The translations under genes and the position numbers were made by a program. This document shows, piece by piece, positions 50,731 through 61,200 of a stretch of DNA of 64,000 nt. The notes beneath the pieces are model-generated. The model had not been told where the DNA came from, searched no databases, and saw nothing but the letters and a program-made list of their open reading frames with translations. This DNA comes from JABGPL01 sp964387885 (lineage in GTDB: Bacteria > Electryoneota > AABM5-125-24 > Hatepunaeales > Hatepunaeaceae), in the NCBI GenBank assembly GCA_964387885.1, contig CAYLYZ010000017.1, forward strand, positions 1-64,000. The letters are read 5' to 3'. Each line of letters starts with the position of its first letter. Position 1 is the stretch's first letter.

Positions 50731-52188
50731 CTATTGAATTTCAGCTCCGACTACCGTGTTTCCGAATTTGAAGTAAAAAGTCATATCCTCCGGAAATTTG
50801 ATTGTTCCCATATCCACTACAAATTTCACTGTGACATGCTGATTGTAAAAGATTTTGGGATCGTCGCCAACCTTTCCCTTGACAAAATCTGATCGAATGC
50901 TGTGTCCGGGTTTCAGCTTGCAGGTTCGACGGAAAAAATCCGTGCCATCGGATCGCAACACAACGTACTGGAATGTGGCGAGATTAGCAACCTTAGGAGC
51001 TTCCCAAAAGAATGTCCATTTGTCAAAGTCAGCTGGGGCTACCCTTGCAGTCTTGAAGGTGATTTCGTCTGAGACAATATCTATAGGGATAGATTTTCCG
51101 AAACCTTTCTCAAACCTTACTTTGGAGCGATCCCAGGCTGTGATATCAGAATCTGGTATATCTTTCAAACCAGAAACAAATCCTTTCAACTCAGCAAAAA
51201 AATTAGTCGGATCATCTCTGGACGGTTCATGACCAGCCTCCTCAAGAATCACTAATTTCGCATTATTAAAACATGCTTGAAATGCCTGAGATTTACTTTC
51301 GTCCCACGTAAGATCCCATTTCCCGTCAATTATTAGAACCGGGATCGGACACCTGCTGAAGACATCGCTAAAGTCAAGTGTTTCCTTTGAGTTGAGCATT
51401 CCATCACGGTAGTTCCTATCATGATCCCATTCATATCGGGCTGATCTTGCAATCTCATCTCGAGTAGGTTTATAAAAACATTGCCGTTTCCAGTCACCAT
51501 TTAGAAATGCGTTATATATTATTTGTTCGACTGACAGGTGTCTACTAGTATGAATTTCTCGGATTTTATCCATTTCCTCACCGGAAATGTAGTCATATTG
51601 CCTTGATCCGGCGTAATCCATTGGCAAACCTGAAAAAGCTGATGATTCAAAAATCAATCCTGACAAGTTTTCCGGGAAACTTACCGCATAAGCCTGTGCC
51701 AGTGTTCCCCCGAAGCTTGAGCCAAGGACTATCCACTTATCAAAACCCAGTTTAATTCGCATTTTTTCGAGGTCTTCGACTGCCTGATACAGGGTATATG
51801 GTTTATCCGATGTGTATTGTGAAAGCCCACATCCTCTTTGATCGTAGTATATCAGTTTGAGAAAATCACCTGCCTGTGAGAAATGTGGATGAAACGCATG
51901 GTGCGTTGAGCCCGGACCACCATTGATTAGAACAACGGGCGTACCTTCGCCCTCGATTTCGCAATAGAGACTGCAATCATCCAATTGAACATAATCCTTC
52001 CAGATGTCCATATCATCACATAGCCGGGGTGGATGCGGGATGTCCATTATCAGCTCATCTTCAATGGAAACCACCCGATCCAGCACACGTTCCCTGCTTC
52101 CCTTTGAATCAGTGTTTCTTATCTTGCAGGATGTCAGCATTATACCGATCACCAGGAAAACTGTTAACAGACAATTGATCTTCTTCAT
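50731..52188 (-). CDS. Prolyl iminopeptidase-like lipoprotein with C-terminal domain
   Basis: A 485-residue lipoprotein; lipobox LTSC with Cys21 from the ATG at 52188, chosen because GGAG lies 6 bases before it. The alpha/beta hydrolase domain (about 55-325) has 'INGGPGSTHHAF' (oxyanion hole), 'YYDQRGCGLSQY', nucleophile in 'VLGSSFGGTLAQAY', Asp in 'IIDGKWDLTWDE' and His in 'EEAGHEPSRD', as in peptidase family S33. The last about 120 residues ('WTFFWEAPKVANLATFQYVVL' onward) form a separate, possibly beta-rich domain I do not recognise. Likely a periplasmic aminopeptidase or esterase. Confidence 0.85.
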   Translation of the reverse strand: MKKINCLLTVFLVIGIMLTSCKIRNTDSKGSRERVLDRVVSIEDELIMDIPHPPRLCDDMDIWKDYVQLDDCSLYCEIEGEGTPVVLINGGPGSTHHAFHPHFSQAGDFLKLIYYDQRGCGLSQYTSDKPYTLYQAVEDLEKMRIKLGFDKWIVLGSSFGGTLAQAYAVSFPENLSGLIFESSAFSGLPMDYAGSRQYDYISGEEMDKIREIHTSRHLSVEQIIYNAFLNGDWKRQCFYKPTRDEIARSARYEWDHDRNYRDGMLNSKETLDFSDVFSRCPIPVLIIDGKWDLTWDESKSQAFQACFNNAKLVILEEAGHEPSRDDPTNFFAELKGFVSGLKDIPDSDITAWDRSKVRFEKGFGKSIPIDIVSDEITFKTARVAPADFDKWTFFWEAPKVANLATFQYVVLRSDGTDFFRRTCKLKPGHSIRSDFVKGKVGDDPKIFYNQHVTVKFVVDMGTIKFPEDMTFYFKFGNTVVGAEIQ

Positions 52189-52255
52189 TTGAATCTCCAA
52201 TAATCTAACATTAGTCCAATTAATCTAAGTTTTGCTGATAAACCACCTCCTCTTG

Positions 52256-52284
52256 AATGTATTATGGGTTTCTGCTAATGTCAA
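52256..52284 (-). promoter_or_regulatory. Predicted promoter of the lipoprotein hydrolase gene
   Basis: On the minus strand: TTGACA (52279-52284), 17 bases, TACATT (52256-52261), about 70 bases upstream of the ATG at 52188. The remainder of the 395-base divergent gap 52189-52583 is AT-rich and presumably holds the promoter of the plus-strand gene; nothing else recognised. Confidence 0.55.
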
Positions 52285-52583
52285 GTACATAATCTATTGA
52301 ATCTGAAAAGTTTGAATTAGGTGAACGGTGCTACATCTATTGAACGCAAATCTTATAAAGAAGATTCGTTTATTCTTTCATTTTTCAATTTTTGATATTA
52401 CTTTTTTATGTTATAACGTTTTCCGAGAAGTTATGTTGTTTTCGTTTTTACGAATAATTTAGTGACGTAGCGATCTATTTAAAATGTGATAATCAGGAGA
52501 TTGCTACATCCAAGTAAAATAGATTCACAGAAACAAATCATTCGGAAAATGTTTTGCTAAGATTTAACTCGCCAGAGGTAGAC

Positions 52584-55433
52584 ATGATTTCGCACGACCG
52601 TTTTATCTATCTGTTACTTATTCTGTTTGTTGTCATTGCCCCTTCACTTCAAGCTGATCCGGTGATTACCGTAGATGTAGATGAAATCGAAACAGACCTG
52701 AACACCGGTGATATTGAAGAACTTATATTCAATATCTTTAACGATGGAGATGAATTACTCCAGTATACCATTACTCATACCATAATTGCTGAACCCGAAA
52801 GGGATGGTGAAAATCTTCAGGAGCGTCCGGTTAATTTGAGAAATCAAATCGGACCGAGCCGTGACGATCTTGGAGACCAGATTGCTGAATACGGTATCGG
52901 AAGATCTGGATGGGCAGGTCTTGCTTGGGATGGGGAACTCATGTGGGGAATAGGTTTCGAACAGGGCATGATTGGTTTCGATCCTGTTGCAGAGGAAATT
53001 GCACGAGAATTGAATCCTGGAGGTTTTCACATGGGTCTGACATATGATGGTGAAGCATTCTGGACTGGTACTCTGGTTGATCAGGATGAAGTCGCTTTTC
53101 TGCAGCGAATAGATCTTGAGGGAAATGTTGTTCAGACGATACAAGTCAGAGGAATTGCAATATCCGGTGTGGCGTATGATGGCGAAAACCTTTGGTACTA
53201 TACAGCAAATATGGATCCTAACGGATGGATCAGACCTATCATAAGGCAGATTACTACCGATGGTGAGGAATTGAGAGAGATAAATTGCGAGAATCTTTTT
53301 AGGCCAAGTTTCCTTACAATTACTTATGTTCCAGAACACGACGACGGTGCACTCTGGGTAATATACTGGGGAGAATCGACACTTCACCAATTAGATATTG
53401 CTGAAGACAATCCGGAAATTCTTCAACAAACACAAGTATTGTGGAATGAAGACCAGGATCAGACGTATGGTCTCGATCATGACGGAGAAAACTTGTGGTA
53501 TAGTAATGGTGGCGATACATGGTATGTAATTGATGATGGACTTGGCGAGAGCAGTTGGATAAGCTTTGATCCGGATGAGGGCGAGATCGATGCAGGAGGA
53601 GATGAAGATATTTTAGTGATACTGGATGCGACAGGGCTGATTGAAGGTGCTTATGAGGCTGAAATTCACATTATCAGTAACGATCCTGACAATGACGATG
53701 TTGTAATTAATGTTCTTATGAATATCACCGGTGTACCGATTATTGATGTGATATGGGAGGAAGAGATTGGGTATCCGGATGTGATCAATTGGAACGAAGC
53801 ATATTTTGACCTGTTTCCAGGTGTATCTTATGAAATTGGATTGACGATAGGTAACATTGGCACCGCGCCACTATTTGTTGAAAATATTACATGTGAAGAA
53901 GGAGCTTTCTCATCAGATCAGGTTGAATTCGATATAAATCCCGGTGGTGAAATCCAGGTGAATTTCGTCCTTGAAGCTGATGACGAAGGATTATATGAGT
54001 CTGAGATGTTAGTGATCTGGAATTCTCCCGACGATGAAAACTTTGTCATACCACTAAGAGCCAGAACAATTCTGCCTCCTATAATTGAAGCCGATCAAAT
54101 GGCACTGGAGTCTGAACTTGAAATTGGTGAATCTGAAGAGTTTGTCCTTAATATTTCAAACACGGGATCAACTGAGCTCCGTTTCAATATTGAGCATGAA
54201 ATTATATCTGAGCCTGAAGAAGATTTAATTGATCGATCAATCAATAGAAACATCCATGGAAAATCGGGTCCTCGCCGAGATGATTTCGGGGACATAATTT
54301 CTGAGTACAATATGGAAGAATGGTTCTGGTCGGGTCTGGCTTATGACGGGGAACTCATGTGGGGAATAACTCCAAATGGAAATATGATTGCAATCAATCC
54401 GGAAACAGGGGAAGTTACAGAGAATGCTAACGTCGAAGGAAACGAATTTCATGGAATGGCATTTGATGGTGAATCCTTCTGGTTAGGTAACGCCGGTGGT
54501 GACAATGACTGGAGAGGGCGATTAATCAGGGTAGACGGGAATGGTAATTTTCAACAGATGATTCAAGTCCAGGGCTGGTTTGTTTCGGGAGTGACATTTG
54601 ATGGTGAAAATCTCTGGTTTTTCAGTTTAGGTGAAGATGATGAGGGTATGCAGTCAGCGATACGACAGATTACACCCGAAGGTGAAATATTGAGGGTGAT
54701 TAACACCCGTAATATCCTTGACGGGATGTACCTGGCTGTTGCTTACGTACCGCAACATGAGGACGGGAATCTTTGGGTTTTAGAATGGGAAACCCGGATA
54801 CTCTACCAGTTAGACATTTCAGGAGATGATCCAGAAATCGTCAGACAAACTGAACTTAATGGCGCACAATATTTCGGGCTTGAACATGATGGTGAAAACT
54901 TGTGGTATTCTACCATTAATGATGTCTGGTATGTACTTGATGATGGAATCAGGGAAAGCTTCTGGTTCACATATGATCCCGAAACTGGTGAGGTTGAAGC
55001 AGATGGAGATTTGGACATCTTTGTTATCATTGATGCAACAGAATTGGTGGAAGGTGTCTATGAAGCTGAGATGCATATACTGTCAAATGATCCTGAAACC
55101 CCGGACCTGGCTGTCAATGTTGTTTTGAATGCAGGTCCAGTCCACGCTCCATTTGAGGCTTCAATTGCAGATGATTTTCAACTGTATACAGCATACCCGA
55201 ATCCGTTTAACTCATCAACCATAATCAGTTACAATTTGCCAACATCTACAGCAGTATCTTTTCACCTGTGTGATATCACGGGACGTCAGGTAACAGAGTT
55301 ATTCAATGGCGAAAAACAAGCGGGAAAACACTCCATTACTGTTTCAGCAAATGAGTTAGCATCTGGATTGTATTACATCAGGATGGCAGTTTCTGAACGT
55401 ATATTCACTCATAAATTGCTTCTTTTACGATAA
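52584..55433 (+). CDS. T9SS-exported double-propeller protein
   Basis: A 949-residue secreted protein, signal peptide about residues 1-23 ('FIYLLLILFVVIAPSLQA'); start at 52584 behind AGAGG (frame also open from 52554). Two similar halves of about 350-400 residues: each opens with an Ig-like strand set and a GPRRDD-type motif ('GPSRDDLGD', 'GPRRDDFGD') and continues with a propeller ('GLAWDGELMWGIG', 'GLAYDGELMWGIT', 'LEHDGENLWYST'). An abnormal-spindle-like domain separates them. The C-terminus ('AYPNPFNSSTIISYNL', 'SGLYYIRM') is a T9SS sorting domain. It is a shorter cousin of the giant proteins at 22714 and 58268. Confidence 0.87.
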   Translation: MISHDRFIYLLLILFVVIAPSLQADPVITVDVDEIETDLNTGDIEELIFNIFNDGDELLQYTITHTIIAEPERDGENLQERPVNLRNQIGPSRDDLGDQIAEYGIGRSGWAGLAWDGELMWGIGFEQGMIGFDPVAEEIARELNPGGFHMGLTYDGEAFWTGTLVDQDEVAFLQRIDLEGNVVQTIQVRGIAISGVAYDGENLWYYTANMDPNGWIRPIIRQITTDGEELREINCENLFRPSFLTITYVPEHDDGALWVIYWGESTLHQLDIAEDNPEILQQTQVLWNEDQDQTYGLDHDGENLWYSNGGDTWYVIDDGLGESSWISFDPDEGEIDAGGDEDILVILDATGLIEGAYEAEIHIISNDPDNDDVVINVLMNITGVPIIDVIWEEEIGYPDVINWNEAYFDLFPGVSYEIGLTIGNIGTAPLFVENITCEEGAFSSDQVEFDINPGGEIQVNFVLEADDEGLYESEMLVIWNSPDDENFVIPLRARTILPPIIEADQMALESELEIGESEEFVLNISNTGSTELRFNIEHEIISEPEEDLIDRSINRNIHGKSGPRRDDFGDIISEYNMEEWFWSGLAYDGELMWGITPNGNMIAINPETGEVTENANVEGNEFHGMAFDGESFWLGNAGGDNDWRGRLIRVDGNGNFQQMIQVQGWFVSGVTFDGENLWFFSLGEDDEGMQSAIRQITPEGEILRVINTRNILDGMYLAVAYVPQHEDGNLWVLEWETRILYQLDISGDDPEIVRQTELNGAQYFGLEHDGENLWYSTINDVWYVLDDGIRESFWFTYDPETGEVEADGDLDIFVIIDATELVEGVYEAEMHILSNDPETPDLAVNVVLNAGPVHAPFEASIADDFQLYTAYPNPFNSSTIISYNLPTSTAVSFHLCDITGRQVTELFNGEKQAGKHSITVSANELASGLYYIRMAVSERIFTHKLLLLR

Positions 55434-55470
55434 GATATTTACTTTGTCACTACTCAAAACAGGATAAAAA

Positions 55471-56217
55471 GTGCAACCAACCCGAATAGTTGTTTTCACA
55501 GTAATTATTTGCACATTCTTTTGGTATTTTCCGGGTATCCTGCATTCGGCAGAGCCAACAGAGAAACCGGACTTCGTATTCCTTTTTCACGGGCTGGGAA
55601 GAACCAAATCTGCAATGTGGTGGCTGGATTTACGGCTTGAAAATGCAGGATTCGAGGTAAAGAAAATCGGCTACCATTCATTGATTGATTCACCTGAAGA
55701 GATTAAGGTTGACATAACTGAACAGGTTCTCTCAAACATGCCTGACATGGACAGGACTGTACACTTCGTGGGGCATTCACTGGGAGGATTGCTGATTCGG
55801 GCATTCCTCGACGAAAATAACGTAGAGAACCTGGGACGTGTGGTTCTAATTGGAACGCCAAATCAGGGTACTGCAGTAGTCGATAAATACCGGGATAAAT
55901 GGTGGATGAAGATATTCGGTCCGACGCCTCGCGCCCTCGGTACGGATAGCACAAGTTTCCCCTTTACAATTGCCGATCCATATTATCCTGTAGGTATAAT
56001 CGCCGGGATCGCCAACTGGAAAAACGACAGTATCCTCCCTGGAAAGGACGATGGTGTAGTACCGGTGGAATCGACAAAACTCAACGGCATGACCGATTTA
56101 ATAACCGTAAAGAGTGGTCATACCAGGCTGAAGTGGGATAAGGATGTGGCTGAACAGACGATTGAGTTTTTACGGGAGGGGAAGTTCAGGGAGGATGAGC
56201 CTCTAATTGAAAGGTAG
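55471..56217 (+). CDS. Exported lipase/esterase-like alpha/beta hydrolase
   Basis: A 248-residue protein with a hydrophobic N-terminal signal (residues about 4-25) and the motifs 'FLFHGLGRTKSAMWWLDL' (oxyanion), 'VHFVGHSLGGLLIRAFL' (GHSLGG nucleophile elbow), 'VLIGTPNQGTAVVDK' and 'DDGVVPVESTKL' with catalytic Asp, and a late His in 'SGHTRLKWD'. This fits PGAP1/triacylglycerol-lipase-like hydrolases. Starts at GTG 55471, 37 bases after the previous stop, so possibly co-transcribed. Confidence 0.87.
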   Translation: MQPTRIVVFTVIICTFFWYFPGILHSAEPTEKPDFVFLFHGLGRTKSAMWWLDLRLENAGFEVKKIGYHSLIDSPEEIKVDITEQVLSNMPDMDRTVHFVGHSLGGLLIRAFLDENNVENLGRVVLIGTPNQGTAVVDKYRDKWWMKIFGPTPRALGTDSTSFPFTIADPYYPVGIIAGIANWKNDSILPGKDDGVVPVESTKLNGMTDLITVKSGHTRLKWDKDVAEQTIEFLREGKFREDEPLIER

Positions 56218-56429
56218 TCTGTATTCTGGAAGCGATTACCATTCGCAAAACCCAAAGCCCATATCAGTATATACTGGAATATCCGAAAGTGTTTTTATGC
56301 GTCATCGTGACTGAAAGAATATTCAAAAATTTGGGAGGTCTCTTCTTCGTCTGACAATTCAGTTTTATCGTCAGGCGGGGACGCCTGACGACACATTAAC
56401 CCGGACAACAAGGGCTCCGGGCTACTTTT
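56218..56429. repeat. Convergent gap with palindromes
   Basis: Contains CGTCAGGCGGGGACGCCTGACG (about 56370-56391, a perfect hairpin of the TCAGG family) and an AACCCGGACAACAAGGGCTCCGGGCTAC segment (about 56398-56425, GTAGCCCG family). Both could terminate the two convergent genes. Confidence 0.65.
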
Positions 56430-57170
56430 TCAATCTAAGTCATCCCAATCATTCAATTCCCGAACACAAATATCCACTACCTTCTGCAGCACCTTTTCAC
56501 CAGCTTCAGCTGTTGCTGTTCCCGGATTTAGCCCCATAATACCATCGGGATATAACTTTTTGAATGTTCTGGATGTCAGTATTTCTCGTGAACCGGATAA
56601 TGGTGCATCCCTCCCGGTCAGGTTTTCCATCTTCACGGCCTGCGGACGAATATTCAACATCAAGGCGGTTTCGGAGAATGAAGCGTGGGTGCCTTTAACT
56701 CCCATCGTATTCTGAATGACCTGATTGACCTCATCTTCCTTCCACCATTCAACCAGTTTCAGGCTGAGATCAGACAATTCTTCAGCTAAAACCTCAGCAG
56801 CACACCGAATCGAAGCAGTATTTCCACCGTGCCCATTGACAATCAGAACTCGTCTGAAACCCTGAGTATACATACTACGCAAAATATCCTCAATAACTGA
56901 TATCATGGTTTTCGGACTAAACGTTAGATTCCCGGAAAATCCCATCGTCATAAGTGTTACACCATAATTCAAGGTTGGCGCAGCAACTACTCCGGTGGCT
57001 TCCGAAATCCGGTGTGCCATCGCTTCAGCTTCGATACAATCAGTTCCAAGTCCGAGGTGAGGTCCGTGCTCTTCAACTGCCCCAATCGGTAGAATGACCC
57101 GATCATCCCGCTCAAGATATTCCCCCGCTCCCTTCCAGCTAAGATCTGTCAATAAGTTCAATGTTTTCAT
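56430..57170 (-). CDS. Creatininase-family amidohydrolase
   Basis: A 246-residue protein of the creatininase family (metal-dependent amidases). 'ILPIGAVEEHGPHLGLGTDCIEAEAMA' provides the Glu-His...Asp metal ligands near residues 33-45, 'VVAAPTLNYGVTLMTMGFSGNL' follows and 'VNGHGGNTASI' carries another ligand His. 'GVKGTHASFSETALML' completes the fold with the distal Glu. Members hydrolyse creatinine or act in cofactor biosynthesis (MftE, FAPy deformylase); the substrate here is unknown. Confidence 0.9.
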   Translation of the reverse strand: MKTLNLLTDLSWKGAGEYLERDDRVILPIGAVEEHGPHLGLGTDCIEAEAMAHRISEATGVVAAPTLNYGVTLMTMGFSGNLTFSPKTMISVIEDILRSMYTQGFRRVLIVNGHGGNTASIRCAAEVLAEELSDLSLKLVEWWKEDEVNQVIQNTMGVKGTHASFSETALMLNIRPQAVKMENLTGRDAPLSGSREILTSRTFKKLYPDGIMGLNPGTATAEAGEKVLQKVVDICVRELNDWDDLD

Positions 57171-57433
57171 TCCTGTGGTTTGTGTTTAAATATTCGTCAT
57201 TTCCATGAAGCTTTGTCTTTGCGAGCGTAGCGAAGCAATCTCTTAATTTGGTCACATTTACAATGACCGCTTCTACTCCGCTTTCCTCATAAAGACATAT
57301 CTCTTAGTTACCGTCGGGAGTTCAATAATCAGAACGCCTCAATCTACCAGATTACGCTTCGCTTGAAATCAGGCAGTAACGAATCCTAAATAATAATACT
57401 ATCAAGGAGATTTGTTTGCTACTTAAAGATGAA
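57171..57433. repeat. Non-coding gap with GCGAGCGTAGCGAAGCAATCTC repeat
   Basis: A 263-base gap; TTTGCGAGCGTAGCGAAGC at about 57212-57230 is a copy of the repeat family seen at 4258-4340 and 19600-19695. Nothing else recognised. Confidence 0.55.
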
Positions 57434-58111
57434 TTATTTATCAAACAACGGCATCAAAAGCGAAGAATCATCATTCCTGACATTATTCACGTTTGACGAA
57501 ACTCGGAAGGCTTCCATCTCGTTTGCCTGATACGGAACGAGACAGGCGCGGAGGTCTTCGACCGATTGTTTGGCATCTGACAGCCAGAGGTCGAAACGTT
57601 CTTGTGGCAGGATAACCGGCATCCGGTTGTGTATTGGGGCGACTAATTCGTTGGGGTGGATGGTGATGATGGTACTGGACTCTATGATTTCCTCCTTTGG
57701 GGAGTGCCAGGAATCCCACAATCCGGCAAATGCGAATGGCAATCCGGATTTCATTCTGAAGTACATTGGGATTTTTTTCTTTTGACCTGAGACTTTCTGC
57801 CACTCATAGAAACCATCGGCGAGAATCAGGCAGCGTTTGTTGCGGAAGGGTGACCGGAATGCAGGTTTTTCGTGAACCGTTTCACCACGGGCGTTGATCA
57901 TCCGGCTGCTCATAGATGTATCCTTTGCCCAGTTTGGGATTAATCCCCAATGGGTGAATGTCAACTTCCGTTCCGGTTTATTCAGAACTGTTGCGATCTG
58001 CTGTGTTGGAGCAATATTAAAGCGTTCGACAACTTCCTCATCGACCGACAGACCAGGAATCATCTTCTGCAGCTCTGTCGGATCGACATTTAATGAAAAA
58101 CGACCACACAT
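57434..58111 (-). CDS. SOS-associated HMCES/YedK abasic-site protein
   Basis: A 225-residue SRAP protein, which crosslinks to abasic sites in single-stranded DNA through its N-terminal Cys. I place the start at 58111, giving 'MCGRFSLN': removal of Met exposes Cys2, as required. An ATG six codons upstream (58129) would bury it. Other conserved residues are 'NARGETVHEKPAFR', 'LILADGFYEWQK' (catalytic Glu) and 'IHNRMPVIL' (His). No strong ribosome-binding site is seen before either start. Confidence 0.92.
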   Translation of the reverse strand: MCGRFSLNVDPTELQKMIPGLSVDEEVVERFNIAPTQQIATVLNKPERKLTFTHWGLIPNWAKDTSMSSRMINARGETVHEKPAFRSPFRNKRCLILADGFYEWQKVSGQKKKIPMYFRMKSGLPFAFAGLWDSWHSPKEEIIESSTIITIHPNELVAPIHNRMPVILPQERFDLWLSDAKQSVEDLRACLVPYQANEMEAFRVSSNVNNVRNDDSSLLMPLFDK

Positions 58112-58145
58112 CAGCGATTTTTGTTTCATGAATATTATCTATGTT

Positions 58146-58257
58146 TCTATTGTACGGGCAGGGAGCTCGTGCCCTTCTCTCCCAAAAAAATGATCCTATG
58201 AAAACAACATGTTTCTGTAATCGAACATAGGCAAAGACGATCTGCCCGTACAATAGA
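58146..58257. mobile_element. 112-bp MITE-like element with perfect 16-bp ends
   Basis: TCTATTGTACGGGCAG (58146-58161) and its exact reverse complement CTGCCCGTACAATAGA (58242-58257) bound a non-coding segment with an internal GGGCAGGGAGCTCGTGCCC hairpin. No clear target duplication. It fills the gap upstream of the HMCES gene. Confidence 0.7.
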
Positions 58258-58267
58258 TCTGTAAATA

Positions 58268-61200
58268 CTACTTAATTAAGGTTATCTTCCTGCTATCACT
58301 TTGTGAGCCTGCCCTTAACCTCATAAAATAAAGTCCGCTCGCAAGATCAGAGCCGTCAATAGAAATGGAATGACTACCAGCGGATAGATGTCCATTGGTC
58401 AAATCGAGAATCCGTCGACCATCAACGTCGTAAAGCCCCAGATTGACTAATCCATCATTAGATAGGTCAAAAGTCAGCCTCGATACTGAGTTAAACGGAT
58501 TAGGCGAAATAGTTTTAATACCAAAACTGTGTGGATTAACTATCTCATCTAACTCTACCACCCAGAGGGAATTAGTTTCATATATATTTCTACCTGTTAA
58601 GGTTTCATACTGCAAATCAAATTCCTCTCCCGTCTCCCGGTACAACCGCAACTTGATGGTTTCTTTTTCTTGAGCACCATCACGCTCGGGTGTGGATGGA
58701 TCATTCCCCCAAACTGAGATTCCGCATTTGCCTTTTTGAATGACTCCTGAACCAACCATTATATCCCCGGAATATACACCAACCTCTCCTTCGGATATAT
58801 CCGAAAGGATAAGTAAACTCATATTTTCTCCGGTATTGTCGTGAACGGGAAGAATACTAGTCTGCGCGAACGAAATAGAATAACTTGCCAATTCATCTTC
58901 AACCGTATACACCAGCTCCGCAGCCTCATCCATCTTTACTAAATATCCCTGCCCGGGAACCATATCTCCCATGTTGCTGAATTCGAATGCCGGGCTGTAG
59001 AATCTGCCCTGACCATCTTTAGCCATTAGCAGAAGGTCAACAATGCCAGATAAGGCTACTATTGCATCTACTCCCTGACGCGGGTAATAGCTAATCATCT
59101 GCCAGCCAGGTTGCAGCTCGAGTGGTTCATTCCAGGCTACCGAAATCCCATTAAGAATAAGTTCATCGGCACCATCCATTTTAATCATATAACCTTCATT
59201 TACTCGCCATCCGGGAATATTATTGAAATTGAACTGAGGATTGTAAAACTGACCAACGCTGTTCTTCATCATGATCAAAGTGCCAGCTTCAACCAGGGCA
59301 GCGGTGATTTCTCTGATATCATCGGGATCAGGTTGGACATAAGATGAAACCATGTTCCAACCGTCATCAAGGTTTAGAACCATCTCTTCAGGTTCATCAC
59401 CACCACCTTCTCCAACCTGAAGTGTTATAGGCAGATGAGTTTGTCCACCAATCCCATCATGCGTGAATAATATCTCCCCTTCGAACACCGCTTCCGGTAA
59501 ACCTGCAGCATCGAGGGTGACAATTATATCCCGCTGCTCACCTGCGCCAATTACACCCTCTATTGGCTCAATTGCCATCCAGTCCTTGCGCGCATCAAGC
59601 TGCCAGATGTCAATCCTGTCCTCAGCACCGCTGTTGGCAACTCCCATGAACACCCAGCTGTAGATATCATACTGGTTGGTGATAAAACATCCCTGAGCTG
59701 CACCTCCGTCTTCATGTTCGAGTGAAATTACATCCACAATCTCACCATTCTCTATGTTCAGCTTCGCAACCATCAGGTCGCCGACATCGTTTATTTTATG
59801 GAATATATAGAGCTGATGCCCATCAGGATCATCAGGCCAATAGGCAAGGCCATAAATACGAAACTCTCCCCTGTCGAGTTCTTCAATCTGATTGCCATCA
59901 CGGTCAAATCCGATTATATCAGTTGTCGTACCAGATCCCCAGAGGATATCTCTGTCAGAGTCCCATGCAAGATTGTTACAGGGAGAAATACCACAATCAA
60001 ATGACCGGTCAAGTTCTCCTTCCGGGGTAAAACCATAAACAATTCGCTCACCTGAACCCCAGATCAACTCACCATCGAAAGCAAGGTCTTTATATCCATA
60101 CCGACTCTCTCCGTGCTGGTCATACTGGTCAACTATTTCCTGATCACGGTTTAGAACATAGATTAATGGCTCCCTGTTATTCGCTCCGGAAAGATAGAAT
60201 TGATCACCTGTAAATACTACACCCTGAACTCTCGAATCATTTGTGATTTCTCCAGCTGGATATCCGAGTCTGAGTTCCCACGGATCAGCATTCGCATCAC
60301 CGATTAATCTCCTCTCGGTAATAAAGGTCAGAGGACCATTACCAGTATTCGACATTTCAATCACAGTTCGAGACTCCTCTTCTGGCCCGAGTTCGACGTC
60401 GATCAATTCAGGGACAATATTACATTCGGACTGAGCTAATTCAAAGTTCAGCTCAATTTCACCTTCCCCATCTATATTGAATTCAAAGGCCTGGGTTAAA
60501 TAATCTTCAGCAGAAACGGTAAATGTATACGCTCCTGTGAGTAGAGAATTGAGAGAGTATCGTCCATTATTATCAGTGTAGCGGATCATTTCAAATCGAT
60601 CCATTGTAATTTCTGCATCAGGGATAACCTCGTCATCCCTGGAGCTGCTTACAACACCTCTCAAATCTGCAGTCGGTGAATCAATTGAAATAAGAACAGA
60701 CATAGTTAGCGTTTCAGGATCAATATCTTCATTCTCAGGATCAAACAGGAGCACCTCTACCAGGAATTCATAAATCCCGGCTTCAACTCCCTCAATAAGG
60801 ATATTTGCGACCAATTCCACTACATCCTGTCCCTGGATTTCTCCCTCATCAGGATCAAATACTAACATTCGGACTTCAGCAACACCATCGTCTATGCAAA
60901 TCCACTCCCCTCGATCAGTTGTATACCATAAATACTCCCCGTCATGATCAAGACCATAAACATTGTTATCTTCTACGTTAACCGTCTGGACTACCTCAGG
61001 GGGATCAGGTTCGGTATTCACCTGATAAATAGTTCCGGGATCACACGCGGTGATCCAGAGATGACCCTCCGGATGATCAGGGACCCAGGCGAGTTCCATA
61101 GTCCGTCTCGACTGAATATCATTGCAATCCCAGGTTCGTAGAACTTCACCTTCGACCGTCATTTGTTGGATATCCTGGGCTTGATATCGTGCATACCAGA

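Noticed and set aside
58112..58129. Upstream ATG as start of the HMCES gene
   Set aside because: It would place six residues before the Cys that must become N-terminal for activity.
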